Below, piece by piece: positions 8,167 to 15,792 of a stretch of DNA of 32,540 nucleotides. The translations under genes and the position numbers were made by a program. Each line of letters begins with the position of its first letter. Position 1 is the stretch's first letter. Below the pieces are notes generated by a model, which was given only the letters and a program-made list of their open reading frames with translations, had not been told where the DNA came from and ran no database searches. The stretch is from an uncultured Clostridia bacterium (GTDB lineage Bacteria; Bacillota; Clostridia; Oscillospirales; Ruminococcaceae), in contig CAMWVP010000017.1 of assembly GCA_947177735.1 (NCBI GenBank), positions 1 to 32,540 of the forward strand. The letters are read 5' to 3'.

Positions 8167-8751
8167 ATGAACTACAACAACGCGAAATTTTTCACTTCCT
8201 ACGGGAAATTTGAGCAGATACCGCCCTCGGAGCGCACAGAGATCGCGTTTTCCGGGAGATCAAACGTCGGGAAGTCCTCGCTGATAAACAAGATATTCAA
8301 CAGGAAAGCCTTAGCGAGAGTTTCCGCCGTGCCCGGAAAGACGGCGACAATCAACTTTTATGAGCTGGAAAATATTTACTGTGTTGACCTGCCCGGCTAT
8401 GGATATGCCAAAGTCTCCAAATCCGAGAAGCAGAGCTGGAATCGGCTTATCGGCGGGTATCTCTCGGCTGACCGCGAGCTGGCACTGGTGTTTCAGCTCA
8501 TCGACTTCCGCCACTCCCCTACCGCGGACGATCTGTCTATGGTCAACTATCTGATAGACGGGGAGTTCCCGTTCGTTATAGTGCTGACCAAGGCGGACAA
8601 GCTCTCGAAAAATCAGCGCGCCGAGCGGCGCAGGGCACTGCTTACCGAGCTCCCGTGCGCGGAGGACTTAACGATCATTGAGTTTTCGGCGGAGACGGGC
8701 GAGGGCGCGGAAGAGATTCGCGCGATTATTGAGGAGATCGCCGAGGAATAA
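8167..8751 (+). CDS. engB: Ribosome biogenesis GTPase EngB (YsxC/YihA)
   Basis: Essential small GTPase (194 residues) that helps mature the large ribosomal subunit. G1 is GRSNVGKSS at residues 30-38, G3 is DLPGYG, G4 is TKADK and G5 is SAETG, all in order. The start at 8167 is supported by AGAGGTGA 7 bases upstream and by the family's N-terminal NAKFFTS segment; an upstream in-frame ATG at 8122 would overlap the preceding gene. It is the third gene of the lon transcript. The lon-engB neighbourhood is familiar from Bacillus subtilis, except for the intervening hydrolase. Confidence 0.95.
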   Translation: MNYNNAKFFTSYGKFEQIPPSERTEIAFSGRSNVGKSSLINKIFNRKALARVSAVPGKTATINFYELENIYCVDLPGYGYAKVSKSEKQSWNRLIGGYLSADRELALVFQLIDFRHSPTADDLSMVNYLIDGEFPFVIVLTKADKLSKNQRAERRRALLTELPCAEDLTIIEFSAETGEGAEEIRAIIEEIAEE

Positions 8752-8774
8752 TTGAAAATTTTTTCAAAAAGTAC

Positions 8775-8803
8775 TTGACAAGTGCTTTTTTACATGGTAT
8801 AAT
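8775..8803 (+). promoter_or_regulatory. Consensus promoter of rplJ-rplL
   Basis: TTGACA (8775-8780), 17 bases, TATAAT (8798-8803): a perfect sigma-A consensus, as expected for a highly expressed ribosomal protein operon. It lies directly after engB, so rplJL is transcribed independently. Confidence 0.92.
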
Positions 8804-8811
8804 AATTATGC

Positions 8812-8890
8812 TGTTCTAAAGACAGCAGGTTGCCGTTTGGCTATAATGCGCGTTTACGCCGCCTGCCGAGGAATGGATAGATATGAATTC
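8812..8890 (+). ncRNA. Ribosomal protein L10 leader (autoregulatory mRNA element)
   Basis: The sequence AAAGACAGCAGG (from 8818) and its distal partner CCTGCCGAGG (8862-8871) form the core stem and the kinked internal-loop motif of the L10 leader family. A second hairpin lies between them (GCG...CGC around 8848-8859). In Firmicutes this leader binds the L10(L12)4 complex, so that surplus L10 represses its own operon. It sits between the promoter at 8775 and rplJ, exactly where the element is normally found. Outer limits are approximate. Confidence 0.85.
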
Positions 8891-8895
8891 TATCT

Positions 8896-8929
8896 CCCTT
8901 TCTGTTTTTGGCGGAAAGGGTTTTGTTTT
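8896..8929 (+). terminator. Attenuator hairpin in the rplJ leader
   Basis: CCCTTTC (8896-8902) and GAAAGGG (8914-8920) form a perfect 7-base stem, followed by TTTTGTTTT. It lies between the L10 leader and the rplJ ribosome binding site. This fits a transcription attenuation step controlled by L10 binding, although control at translation is also possible. Confidence 0.7.
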
Positions 8930-8960
8930 GGACAGCAAATTCTATAAGGAGGATTTGAAT

Positions 8961-9470
8961 ATGCCCAGTGAGTCTGTACTTGCCCAAAAGCAGCAATACG
9001 TTGCGGATCTCGCCGAGAAGCTCAAGAACGCGGCAGGCGGCGTTCTCGTAGACTACAAGGGTATCTCCGTCGAGGACGACACCAAGCTCAGAAAAGAGCT
9101 GCGTGAAGCCGGCGTTGATTACTTTGTTGTCAAGAACACCCTGCTCAAGCGCGCTTGCGATATCGCGGGTCTCGAGGGTCTGGACGACGTTCTCAGCGGA
9201 ACTACCGCTGTCGCGCTGTCCGCGGAGGATATCATCGTTGCACCCAAGATCCTGAACAAAAAGGCAGAGGGTTCCAACGGTACTTTCAGCATCAAGAAAG
9301 GCTTCGTTGACGGTCAGGTCATCACCAAGGAAGAGGTCGAGGCTTACGCCAAGCTCCCGTCCAAGGAGACCCTGCTCTCTCAGCTCGTATTTATGCTGCA
9401 GAGCCCCATTCAGCGTTTCGCTATCGCGATCAACGAGATCGCAAAGAAGAACGACGAAGCGTCCGCATAA
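8961..9470 (+). CDS. rplJ: 50S ribosomal protein L10
   Basis: Component of the ribosomal stalk base (169 residues) that binds 23S rRNA and carries L7/L12 dimers. The N-terminal PSESVLAQKQQYVADLAEKLKNA and the VDYKGISVEDDTKLRKELREAGVDYFVVKNTLLKRA stretch are typical of L10, as is the C-terminal LLSQLVF...PIQRFAIAINEIA helix that binds L12. The start at 8961 follows TAAGGAGG; an open frame extends upstream to 8883 through the attenuator and is not coding. It is followed by rplL after 67 bases. Confidence 0.97.
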   Translation: MPSESVLAQKQQYVADLAEKLKNAAGGVLVDYKGISVEDDTKLRKELREAGVDYFVVKNTLLKRACDIAGLEGLDDVLSGTTAVALSAEDIIVAPKILNKKAEGSNGTFSIKKGFVDGQVITKEEVEAYAKLPSKETLLSQLVFMLQSPIQRFAIAINEIAKKNDEASA

Positions 9471-9537
9471 CAGCGCGTTTCGGTGCGGCTCAGCCGCGTA
9501 ACAACAACTACAAAACATATTTATGGAGGTAAATAAA

Positions 9538-9918
9538 ATGGCTTCTGAGAAGATCACTAAAATTATTGACGAAGTTAAGGAACTGTCCGTTATCGAGCTG
9601 AACGAGCTCGTAAAGGCACTTGAGGAAGAGTTCGGCGTATCTGCCGCAGCTGTTGCTGCTGCTCCCGCTGCAGGCGGTGCCGCAGGCGGCGCTGCTGCTG
9701 AGGAGAAGACCGAGTTTGACGTTATCCTCGCATCCTTCGGTGACGCTAAGATGGCTGTCATCAAGGCTGTTAAGGACGTATGCGGTCTCGGTCTGAAGGA
9801 GGCTAAGGAGATCGTTGAGGCTGCTCCTAAGGCTATCAAGGAGGGCGTTGCCAAGGCTGAGGCTGAAGAGCTCAAGGCTAAGCTAGAAGAGGCAGGCGCT
9901 AAGATCGAACTCAAGTAA
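9538..9918 (+). CDS. rplL: 50S ribosomal protein L7/L12
   Basis: Acidic stalk protein (126 residues) that recruits translation factors. The N-terminal dimerisation part ([30 protein letters not shown]) is followed by an Ala/Gly-rich hinge and the globular C-terminal domain (FDVIL...[21 protein letters not shown]...). The start at ATG 9538 has GGAGG upstream; a frame from 9523 would place the Shine-Dalgarno inside the gene. Codon use is strongly biased (many GCT and AAG codons), unlike the neighbours, as expected for high expression. It is followed by a strong terminator and not by rpoB. Confidence 0.97.
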   Translation: MASEKITKIIDEVKELSVIELNELVKALEEEFGVSAAAVAAAPAAGGAAGGAAAEEKTEFDVILASFGDAKMAVIKAVKDVCGLGLKEAKEIVEAAPKAIKEGVAKAEAEELKAKLEEAGAKIELK

Positions 9919-9938
9919 GTTCGCTATATAGCTTCTAA

Positions 9939-9970
9939 CCGTCCTTAACTTTACGTTAAGGGCGGTTTTT
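9939..9970 (+). terminator. Rho-independent terminator after rplL
   Basis: CCGTCCTTAAC (9939-9949) pairs with GTTAAGGGCGG (9955-9965), with one T-G wobble and a loop of TTTAC, followed by TTTTTGTTTT. It sits 20 bases after the rplL stop and separates the ribosomal operon from the acetyltransferase cluster. Confidence 0.92.
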
Positions 9971-9991
9971 GTTTTATTAGGAGGATAATAA

Positions 9992-10585
9992 ATGACCGAA
10001 AAGGAAAAAATGCTGCGCGGGAAACCGTACAATCCCGCGGACAAGGAGCTTGCCGAATTGAGAACGTTGGCGCATAAGCTCTCGCAGGACTACAACGCGA
10101 CCTACGACACCGAATTGGAAAAGCGTACCGAAATACTCGACAAGCTGCTTCCGAACCGAGGAAAAGGCACTTTTCTGCAAGGACCGATACAGCTTGACTA
10201 CGGTGTGTTCATAACCGTAGGAGAAAACTTCTATGCCAACTTCAACTTTGTTGTTCTGGACACCTGCCCTGTCGTTATCGGCGACAATGTTTTCTGCGGA
10301 CCGAATGTTACGTTCGCAACGGCTCTTCATTTCTTTGATCCCGTTGAACGCCGTATGCGGACTGCCGAAGACGGCTCGCCGTATGATATCGAGTTTGGCA
10401 AGCCCATAACCATCGGGAACGACTGCTGGATAGCAAGCAACGTTACCGTCTGCGGCGGCGTTACTATCGGCGACAACTGCGTTATCGGCGCGGGGAGCGT
10501 GGTAACGCGAGATATTCCCTCAAACAGCCTTGCCGCGGGTAATCCCTGCCGCGTTATCAGAAAGCTTGACGTAAAAGAGAACTGA
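9992..10585 (+). CDS. Sugar O-acetyltransferase, maltose/galactoside acetyltransferase type
   Basis: Left-handed beta-helix enzyme of 197 residues that acetylates a sugar hydroxyl from acetyl-CoA. The N-terminal mac domain (EKEKMLRGKPYNPADKEL) is followed by hexapeptide repeats (VVIGDNVFCGPNV, ITIGNDCWIASNVTVCGGVTIGDNCVIGAGSVVTRDIP). The catalytic His113 lies in ATALHFFDPVER, and the C-terminus has the usual NSLAAGNPCRVIRKL. The start is preceded by TAGGAGG. It is the first gene of a run of eleven small genes reaching 15792, and the next starts 1 base after its stop. The acceptor sugar cannot be read from the sequence. Confidence 0.92.
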   Translation: MTEKEKMLRGKPYNPADKELAELRTLAHKLSQDYNATYDTELEKRTEILDKLLPNRGKGTFLQGPIQLDYGVFITVGENFYANFNFVVLDTCPVVIGDNVFCGPNVTFATALHFFDPVERRMRTAEDGSPYDIEFGKPITIGNDCWIASNVTVCGGVTIGDNCVIGAGSVVTRDIPSNSLAAGNPCRVIRKLDVKEN

Positions 10586-10586
10586 C

Positions 10587-11261
10587 ATGAATGACTATAA
10601 CAGAATAGAAGCGTATATGCTGGAATGTATGCGCGATTCGGCGCATGACCGTGAGCATATCTACCGCGTTTTGTATACGGCGCTTGATATTGCCGAAAGC
10701 GAGCCGACCGCCGATCTTGAGATGTTGGCGGCGGCTTGTCTGCTGCATGATATTGGCAGACCCGAACAGTTCGCGAACCCGAAGCTATGTCACGCGGATG
10801 TTGGCAGCGTAAAGGCTTATGAATTTCTTATCGGCATAGGTTGGACGGAGGAGCGCGCCGCACACATCCGCGACTGCGTGTATACTCACCGTTTCAGAAG
10901 CGGAAATCCGCCGCAGAGCATTGAGGCGAAGATTTTGTTTGACGCGGACAAGATTGACGTTTCGGGCGCTATGGGAATGGCAAGGTCGCTGATGTACAAG
11001 GGAACGGTCGGTGAGCCGCTGTATACATTGAACGCGGACGGCACGGTCAACGACGGCAGCGATACCGATGAGCTGTCGTTTTTCAGAGAATACCACTTCA
11101 AGCTGAAAAACGTTTACGGGAAATTCTTTACCGAACGCGGCAGGGAGATCGCGCTCAGCAGACAAAAGGCCGCCGAGGATTTTTACAATGCGCTGCTGTC
11201 GGAGGTCAAGAGCTCGGAGGAGCGCGGGAGAGAGCTTCTGCGCCGCATAAGTGGGAGGTAG
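10587..11261 (+). CDS. HD-domain phosphohydrolase
   Basis: A 224-residue HD superfamily protein, predicted to be a metal-dependent phosphohydrolase acting on a nucleotide or other phosphate ester. The metal ligands expected are His24 (DREHIYRV), His54-Asp55 (LLHDIGRPEQ) and a C-terminal Asp in ILFDADKIDVSG; THR after the YTH motif is also typical of the YedJ/YpgQ-like subgroup. It starts 1 base after the acetyltransferase stop and ends 2 bases before the CAT-like gene, so it is translated from the same message. Substrate not known. Confidence 0.85.
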   Translation: MNDYNRIEAYMLECMRDSAHDREHIYRVLYTALDIAESEPTADLEMLAAACLLHDIGRPEQFANPKLCHADVGSVKAYEFLIGIGWTEERAAHIRDCVYTHRFRSGNPPQSIEAKILFDADKIDVSGAMGMARSLMYKGTVGEPLYTLNADGTVNDGSDTDELSFFREYHFKLKNVYGKFFTERGREIALSRQKAAEDFYNALLSEVKSSEERGRELLRRISGR

Positions 11262-11263
11262 TT

Positions 11264-11881
11264 ATGTACACGATGATCAACGAAAGCAAATGGGAACGCG
11301 CTATGCACTGTATGATCTTCAGAAACTGCGCCGAGCCTATGTTCTGTGTGACGTTTGAGGTAGACGTTACGCGTTTTCTGGAGAAGATCAGAGAGAAGGG
11401 GCTGTCGTTTACGCTTGCTATGGTGTATGCGGTCTGCAAGTGCGGCAACGAAATCGAGAATTTCCGATACCGCTTTCTGGACGGAAAGGTGGTTTTGTAT
11501 GACAGGATCGACACCTCGTTTACTTATCTGAACAAGGAGACCGAGCTCTTTAAAGTGGTTGCGGTACCCATGACAGACAGTCTGGAAGAATATGTCAAAC
11601 TTGCAGAAAAGACCGCCCGCGAGCAGCGCGAATACTTCACCGCGCCGCCCGCCAATAACATCTTCCAATGCTCGGCGATACCGTGGGTGACGTACACACA
11701 TATATCCCACACTATCTCGGGCAATAAAGAAAACGCCTCTCCCCTGTTTGATTGGGGAAAGTATTACGAAAAGGACGGGCGTTATTTAATGCCGCTGTCG
11801 GTTCAGGCACATCACTCGTTTGTCGACGGACTGCATATCGGGAAGTTTGCGGAAAGGCTACAGCGTTTTTTGGACGATTGA
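11264..11881 (+). CDS. Chloramphenicol acetyltransferase (CAT) family protein
   Basis: A 205-residue protein of the trimeric CatA-like acetyltransferase fold. The catalytic motif HHSFVDG lies at residues 183-189 near the C-terminus, as in CATs (HHxxxDG). SAIPWVTYTHISH matches the family's SxxPWxxFT region. It is slightly shorter than classical CATs. Many CatA-like proteins in Clostridia are not resistance enzymes, so chloramphenicol should not be assumed as the substrate. GGGAGG precedes the ATG. It lies among other acetyltransferases in the same operon. Confidence 0.85.
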   Translation: MYTMINESKWERAMHCMIFRNCAEPMFCVTFEVDVTRFLEKIREKGLSFTLAMVYAVCKCGNEIENFRYRFLDGKVVLYDRIDTSFTYLNKETELFKVVAVPMTDSLEEYVKLAEKTAREQREYFTAPPANNIFQCSAIPWVTYTHISHTISGNKENASPLFDWGKYYEKDGRYLMPLSVQAHHSFVDGLHIGKFAERLQRFLDD

Positions 11882-11911
11882 CAATTTCGGTATAGAATTG
11901 CAGGTGATAAA

Positions 11912-12328
11912 ATGATACGGTTTGCATCAACAGAGGACTTGAATATGCTCTCGGAGCTTGACAAGCATATCTCCGAAACGGAGCTTTTGAACGTTATAGA
12001 GCGGCGGCGCGTTATCGTCGCTGCGGAGGGCGGACGGCTTGTCGGGTGGCTGCGTTATGGGCTGTTCTGGGATAATCTGCCGTTTATGAATATGCTGTAT
12101 ATTATCGATGGTGAACGCGGAAATGGTCTCGGCACGGCGCTTTGCGGCTTCTGGGAGAACGAGATGAAAGAACTCGGATATCCGCTGGCGCTTACCTCTA
12201 CTCAATCGGACGAGCGCGGACAGTTCTTCTTCCGAAAACGCGGCTATATGGACTGCGGCTCGCTGATACTGCCAAACGAAGTCACGGAAATAATTATGTA
12301 TAAGAGATTGGAGAACAACAATGGATAA
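11912..12328 (+). CDS. GNAT family N-acetyltransferase (first of four)
   Basis: Short GNAT protein (138 residues), predicted to transfer acetyl from acetyl-CoA to an amine. The acetyl-CoA loop is RGNGLGTAL at about residues 69-77, preceded by the beta strand NMLYIIDGE, and QFFFRKRGYMDCGSL is the usual beta-bulge segment. The overall pattern resembles small stand-alone GNATs of gut Clostridia. GCAGGTGATAAA precedes the ATG. Its end overlaps the deaminase gene by 8 bases. Substrate unknown. Confidence 0.82.
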   Translation: MIRFASTEDLNMLSELDKHISETELLNVIERRRVIVAAEGGRLVGWLRYGLFWDNLPFMNMLYIIDGERGNGLGTALCGFWENEMKELGYPLALTSTQSDERGQFFFRKRGYMDCGSLILPNEVTEIIMYKRLENNNG

Positions 12329-12713
12329 GATATGGAATGAAATGTATAACGCTGCAAAGGCGGTACAGAACGAGCGAAAGATATCCGAGTATGTTGATGC
12401 CGGAGGGGTCTCGGCGGCTGTGTTGTCAAAGTCCGGAAAGATATACACGGGCGTGTGTATCGACACCTGCTCAACTCTCGGTATCTGCGCCGAACGCAAC
12501 GCGATATTCAATATGATCACCAACGGCGAGATTGAGATCAAACGGGTGCTCGCAATAATGCCCGACGGCAAAAACGGCGCGCCCTGCGGTGCCTGTCGGG
12601 AGCTTATGGTTCAGCTAATGCCCGATAATTACAAGGATATCGAGATATTGCTCGACTACGAAAACGAACGGACGATCACGCTCGGAGAGATAACTCCCGA
12701 TTGGTGGATATGA
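12321..12713 (+). CDS. Cytidine deaminase-like zinc enzyme
   Basis: A 130-residue protein of the cytidine deaminase/blasticidin-S deaminase superfamily. The zinc and catalytic motifs are present: CAERNAIF (Cys and the proton-shuttle Glu) and PCGACRELM (two zinc Cys). The predicted reaction is hydrolytic deamination of a cytosine nucleoside or analogue. The CREL ending of the second motif occurs in blasticidin-S deaminases, whereas many cytidine deaminases have CRQ, so substrate is open. It overlaps the GNAT gene by 8 bases and ends 11 bases before the next GNAT start. Its place beside a nucleoside phosphorylase supports a nucleoside-related role. Confidence 0.85.
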   Translation: MDKIWNEMYNAAKAVQNERKISEYVDAGGVSAAVLSKSGKIYTGVCIDTCSTLGICAERNAIFNMITNGEIEIKRVLAIMPDGKNGAPCGACRELMVQLMPDNYKDIEILLDYENERTITLGEITPDWWI

Positions 12714-12724
12714 CGGAGGTTGAG

Positions 12725-13249
12725 ATGATTTATTATAATGACGGCGAAGTCCTTATCCGCGATCTGGAACGCGGCGACGTTGATATATTTGTCGACGGCG
12801 AGAACGCTCAGGGCTGGGACAGCACTCCCGAAAAGCTGCTCACGCGGCTAAAGGACGTTGAGGAGGGGCGCGCGATAGCCATTGCCGCCGAATTCAACGG
12901 GCAGCTTGCGGGTTACGTGAGCGTTTACCCCAATAATACATGGGGCGCTTTCGGCGGTATGGGATACCCGGAGATCGTGGATTTCAATGTGCTGGAGAAG
13001 TTCAGGCGGCACGGCGTCGGCTCGCGGCTTATGGACGCGGCGGAAACTATCGCGGGGAGCTATTCCGATATCGTGTATCTCGGAGTGGGTCTGCACAGCG
13101 GCTACGGCGCGGCTCAGCGAATGTATATAAAGCGCGGATATATTCCCGACGGGTCTGGGGTCTGGTACAAGGAGCGCGTCTGCGAGCCGTATGCCGAATG
13201 TGTAAACGACGACGATCTGGTGCTGTACTTATCCAAAAGGCTGCGGTGA
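12725..13249 (+). CDS. GNAT family N-acetyltransferase (second of four)
   Basis: GNAT protein of 174 residues. The acetyl-CoA loop is RRHGVGSRLMD, following the strand PEIVDFNVLEKF, and the C-terminal part reads AQRMYIKRGYIPDGSG. The start at 12725 is chosen because GGAGG lies 5 bases upstream; frames from TTG 12701 and ATG 12710 are open but would overlap the deaminase gene. Substrate unknown. The related GNATs around it are not close copies of each other, so they are not recent tandem duplications. Confidence 0.82.
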   Translation: MIYYNDGEVLIRDLERGDVDIFVDGENAQGWDSTPEKLLTRLKDVEEGRAIAIAAEFNGQLAGYVSVYPNNTWGAFGGMGYPEIVDFNVLEKFRRHGVGSRLMDAAETIAGSYSDIVYLGVGLHSGYGAAQRMYIKRGYIPDGSGVWYKERVCEPYAECVNDDDLVLYLSKRLR

Positions 13250-13255
13250 AAGGGA

Positions 13256-13717
13256 ATGAACAATGAAATTACACAGGCGAAAAGAGAGGACTTGCGCGAT
13301 ATTCTCGAACTGCAATATCTTGCCTATCAAAGCGAAGCCGAGATATACAACGATCACAATATACCTCCACTGAAGCAAACCTTGGAGGAGGTCGAAAGCG
13401 AATTTGACAAGGGCGTCATACTGAAAGCAACGGACGAAAACGGGAATATCATCGGCTCGGTAAGGGCATTTTGCGAAAACGGCAGCGTTTATATAGGCAA
13501 GCTGATCGTTCACCCGAAGCGGCAGCGGCAAGGTATTGGAACCGCGCTGCTTTCAGCGGTCGAAGCGCATTTTCCAGATCAAAGATACGAGCTGTTTACG
13601 GGGAGCAAGAGCGTGAGGAACATAGCGCTGTATGAGCGGTTAGGCTACAGAATATATACGGTAAAGAGGATCGACGACTTGGAGTTTGTTTATCTGGAGA
13701 AACGGAGTATTTTATGA
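13256..13717 (+). CDS. GNAT family N-acetyltransferase (third of four)
   Basis: GNAT protein of 153 residues with a clear core: strand VYIGKLIVHPKRQRQ, acetyl-CoA loop QRQGIGTALL, and the NIALYERLGYRIY segment near the C-terminus. The start is ATG 13256, seven bases after the previous stop, with a poor Shine-Dalgarno (AAGGGA directly before the ATG); ATG at 13265 is not in frame. Its stop overlaps the next gene (ATGA), so the pair is probably coupled. Confidence 0.85.
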   Translation: MNNEITQAKREDLRDILELQYLAYQSEAEIYNDHNIPPLKQTLEEVESEFDKGVILKATDENGNIIGSVRAFCENGSVYIGKLIVHPKRQRQGIGTALLSAVEAHFPDQRYELFTGSKSVRNIALYERLGYRIYTVKRIDDLEFVYLEKRSIL

Positions 13718-14217
13718 TGAGATTAAGACCATACAAGCCTTGCGACGCGGAATATATCGTAAAGTGGTGCGGGAACGAATACGCGTTCAGGCAATGGAGC
13801 GCCGACCGCTACCCGAAATTCCCGATAACCGCCGATAATATGAACATGTATTACGGTAACAACAAGGAAAACGGCGGTTTGTGGGCGCTGACGGCTTTTG
13901 ACGAAACGGGAGTTGTTGGACATCTGACAATGCGCTTCCCCAAAGGAAATTTTGACGAGGTGCGTTTCGGGTTCGTTATTGTTGACAGCGAAAAGCGCGG
14001 CAGAGGTTACGGAAAGGAAATGCTTTCTCTTGCGGTAAAGAACGCGTTTGAGTTCGTTAAGGTGAAGAAAATATCGCTGGGCGTTTTTGAGAACAATACT
14101 GCCGCGCTTCAATGCTATAAGGCGGTCGGATTTAATGTCGTTGAAACTGATAAAACCGAGAGCTATAACTGTCTTGGCGAAACGTGGAAATGCATTGAAA
14201 TGGAGATTCTCAAATGA
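13714..14217 (+). CDS. GNAT family N-acetyltransferase, RimJ/RimL-like (fourth of four)
   Basis: A 167-residue GNAT of the RimJ/RimL-like branch, whose members acetylate protein N-termini or small amines. It opens with MRLRPYKPCDAEYIVKW, has the acetyl-CoA loop KRGRGYGKEML after the strand VRFGFVIVDSE, and ends with the typical NTAALQCYKAVGFNVVE. Both ends overlap neighbours by 4 bases (ATGA junctions). No residue shows which substrate it uses. Confidence 0.85.
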   Translation: MMRLRPYKPCDAEYIVKWCGNEYAFRQWSADRYPKFPITADNMNMYYGNNKENGGLWALTAFDETGVVGHLTMRFPKGNFDEVRFGFVIVDSEKRGRGYGKEMLSLAVKNAFEFVKVKKISLGVFENNTAALQCYKAVGFNVVETDKTESYNCLGETWKCIEMEILK

Positions 14218-14498
14218 AAACGATATATCTTGCAACGCTGCCGAATCACGAAGCGTACAACTATGAATTCACCTGTCCGCGCTGTAATGCGGAGATTTTG
14301 CTCGCGACAGGTGTCGGAAGATACGGAAATCTAGGAGATTTCGACTGCCCCAACTGCGGCGCGGAATACTACGCGACTATCGACGACCACGCGCGCCCCA
14401 AGCTTTATGTCAACCCTAACGGACAACAACCCGCAAGTTATCTTGATGGGAACACTCACCCGATGATAACGCTTGACGAGCGCGACGGAAAGGAGTGA
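14214..14498 (+). CDS. Small zinc-ribbon protein
   Basis: A 94-residue protein not recognised as a named family. Two CxxC pairs, CPRC (21-24) and CPNC (45-48), could bind one zinc ion as a ribbon. The segment between them is Gly-rich, and the C-terminal half is hydrophilic with several Asn and Pro. It begins inside the stop of the GNAT gene (ATGA) and ends just before the P-loop kinase. It may act as a nucleic-acid or protein adaptor, but nothing in the sequence decides this. Confidence 0.75.
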   Translation: MKTIYLATLPNHEAYNYEFTCPRCNAEILLATGVGRYGNLGDFDCPNCGAEYYATIDDHARPKLYVNPNGQQPASYLDGNTHPMITLDERDGKE

Positions 14499-14500
14499 CA

Positions 14501-15034
14501 ATGAAAATAGCTATTTTAGGCTACTCGGGTTCGGGCAAGTCGACGCTTGCGAAACGGCTCGGAGAACTGTACGGCATACCCGTGCTGCATCTGGACAGCG
14601 TGGAGTTCCTGCCGAATTGGGAAAAGCGAGAACTTTCCGAAAAACAGAGGATAGTCGCGGATTTTATGCGCGATAGCGACAGCTGGGTCATTGACGGGAA
14701 CTACTCGAAGCTGTTCCGCGAGGAGCGTCTGGAGCAAGCGGATATGATCGTTATGCTGCTGTTTAACCGTTTTAACTGCCTATATCGTGTGGTAAAGCGT
14801 TACCGCACCTTCAAAGGCAGAACGCGCCCCGATATCGGCGACGGGTGCGCCGAAAAGCTGGACGCGGAATTTATTTGGTGGGTGCTGCACGAGGGGCGAA
14901 CTAAGTCCAAAAAGGCGGGTTACAAAGCCATTTGCGAAAAGTATCCCGATAAGGTAACGGTGCTGAAAAAACAGCGGCAGCTCGACAAGTTTCTTGAACA
15001 CCAAAATCAATCACGAAAGGAGAACCGAATATGA
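14501..15034 (+). CDS. P-loop NTPase, adenylate kinase/topology-modulation (FlaR-like) family
   Basis: A 177-residue nucleotide-binding protein with Walker A GYSGSGKS at residues 7-14 directly after the first strand. HLDSVEFLPNW and WVIDGNYSK are the hallmarks of the small kinase-like proteins annotated as DNA topology modulation protein or adenylate kinase-like. It may phosphorylate a nucleoside or small metabolite; the substrate is unknown. ATG 14501 was chosen over the in-frame GTG at 14495 because AAAGGAG sits at the better distance. Its stop overlaps the phosphorylase start (ATGA). Confidence 0.8.
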   Translation: MKIAILGYSGSGKSTLAKRLGELYGIPVLHLDSVEFLPNWEKRELSEKQRIVADFMRDSDSWVIDGNYSKLFREERLEQADMIVMLLFNRFNCLYRVVKRYRTFKGRTRPDIGDGCAEKLDAEFIWWVLHEGRTKSKKAGYKAICEKYPDKVTVLKKQRQLDKFLEHQNQSRKENRI

Positions 15035-15792
15035 TAACAGAGAGCTTTGACAACAAATCCAAAGCGATAATCAATCCATATGTAAACGAAAACGCGCCGT
15101 CGGTCGACGCGTGTATATTGACATTCTCGGATAAGATAGAGCGCGCCGTACTGCGAAATTACGAGTGTAAAGAGGTAGGGCGATTCAACTGCGCAACACA
15201 TGAAACTCCCGTTTATCTGATCGAACATAACGGCGGGAAATTCGCTTTTTACAAGACGATGATCGGCGCACCCGCCTGCGTGGGAACGATTGAGGACTCG
15301 TTTGCCGTGATAAAAACGAAAAGGTACGTTGTGTTCGGCGGCGCAGGCTGTCTGGATAAGGAGATAGCTCACGGAAAGGTAATGATACCGACAGAGGCAT
15401 ACCGCGACGAGGGCACCTCCTATCACTACACCCCTCCGTCGGACTATATCGAGGTAAAAAACTCCGCGGTGGTCGCGCGGTTTATGGAGGAGAACCGTAT
15501 ACCGTTCATCATGGGCAAGACGTGGACTACCGACGCTTTTTACAGAGAGACCGAGAACAATTTCCGCAAACGAAAGGCGGACGGTTGTATTTCCGTGGAA
15601 ATGGAGTGCGCGGCGCTTCAGGCTATGTGCGATCTCCGCGGTCTGGAATTTTACACGTTCTTTACGAGCGGAGACCTGCTTGACGCTCCCGAATGGGATC
15701 CGCGGCACGAAAAGGGCGAGATCAAGGACACTCAGCACGATTCGGGGCATTTTGATATCGCATTGGCGCTGGCGAAGTATATCAGCGCGTGA
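15031..15792 (+). CDS. Nucleoside phosphorylase (PNP/UDP family 1)
   Basis: A 253-residue enzyme predicted to split a nucleoside with phosphate into base and ribose-1-phosphate. FGGAGCLDKEIAHG is the phosphate and ribose region, TWTTDAFYRET is the substrate loop, and SVEMECAALQAM holds the conserved Met-Glu of the sugar site. This matches the purine or uridine phosphorylase fold of the hexameric type. Purine versus pyrimidine specificity cannot be fixed by eye. It is the last gene of the eleven-gene run and overlaps the converging TauE-like gene by 11 bases, with no terminator between. Confidence 0.85.
   Translation: MITESFDNKSKAIINPYVNENAPSVDACILTFSDKIERAVLRNYECKEVGRFNCATHETPVYLIEHNGGKFAFYKTMIGAPACVGTIEDSFAVIKTKRYVVFGGAGCLDKEIAHGKVMIPTEAYRDEGTSYHYTPPSDYIEVKNSAVVARFMEENRIPFIMGKTWTTDAFYRETENNFRKRKADGCISVEMECAALQAMCDLRGLEFYTFFTSGDLLDAPEWDPRHEKGEIKDTQHDSGHFDIALALAKYISA

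Noticed and set aside
8752-8767. Terminator after engB (TTGAAAA/TTTTCAA)
   Set aside because: The dyad is all A/T except one pair and has a 2-base loop; too weak to call.
11264-11881. Chloramphenicol resistance gene
   Set aside because: The CAT motif is present, but many CatA-like proteins in Clostridia do not give resistance; only family membership is supported.
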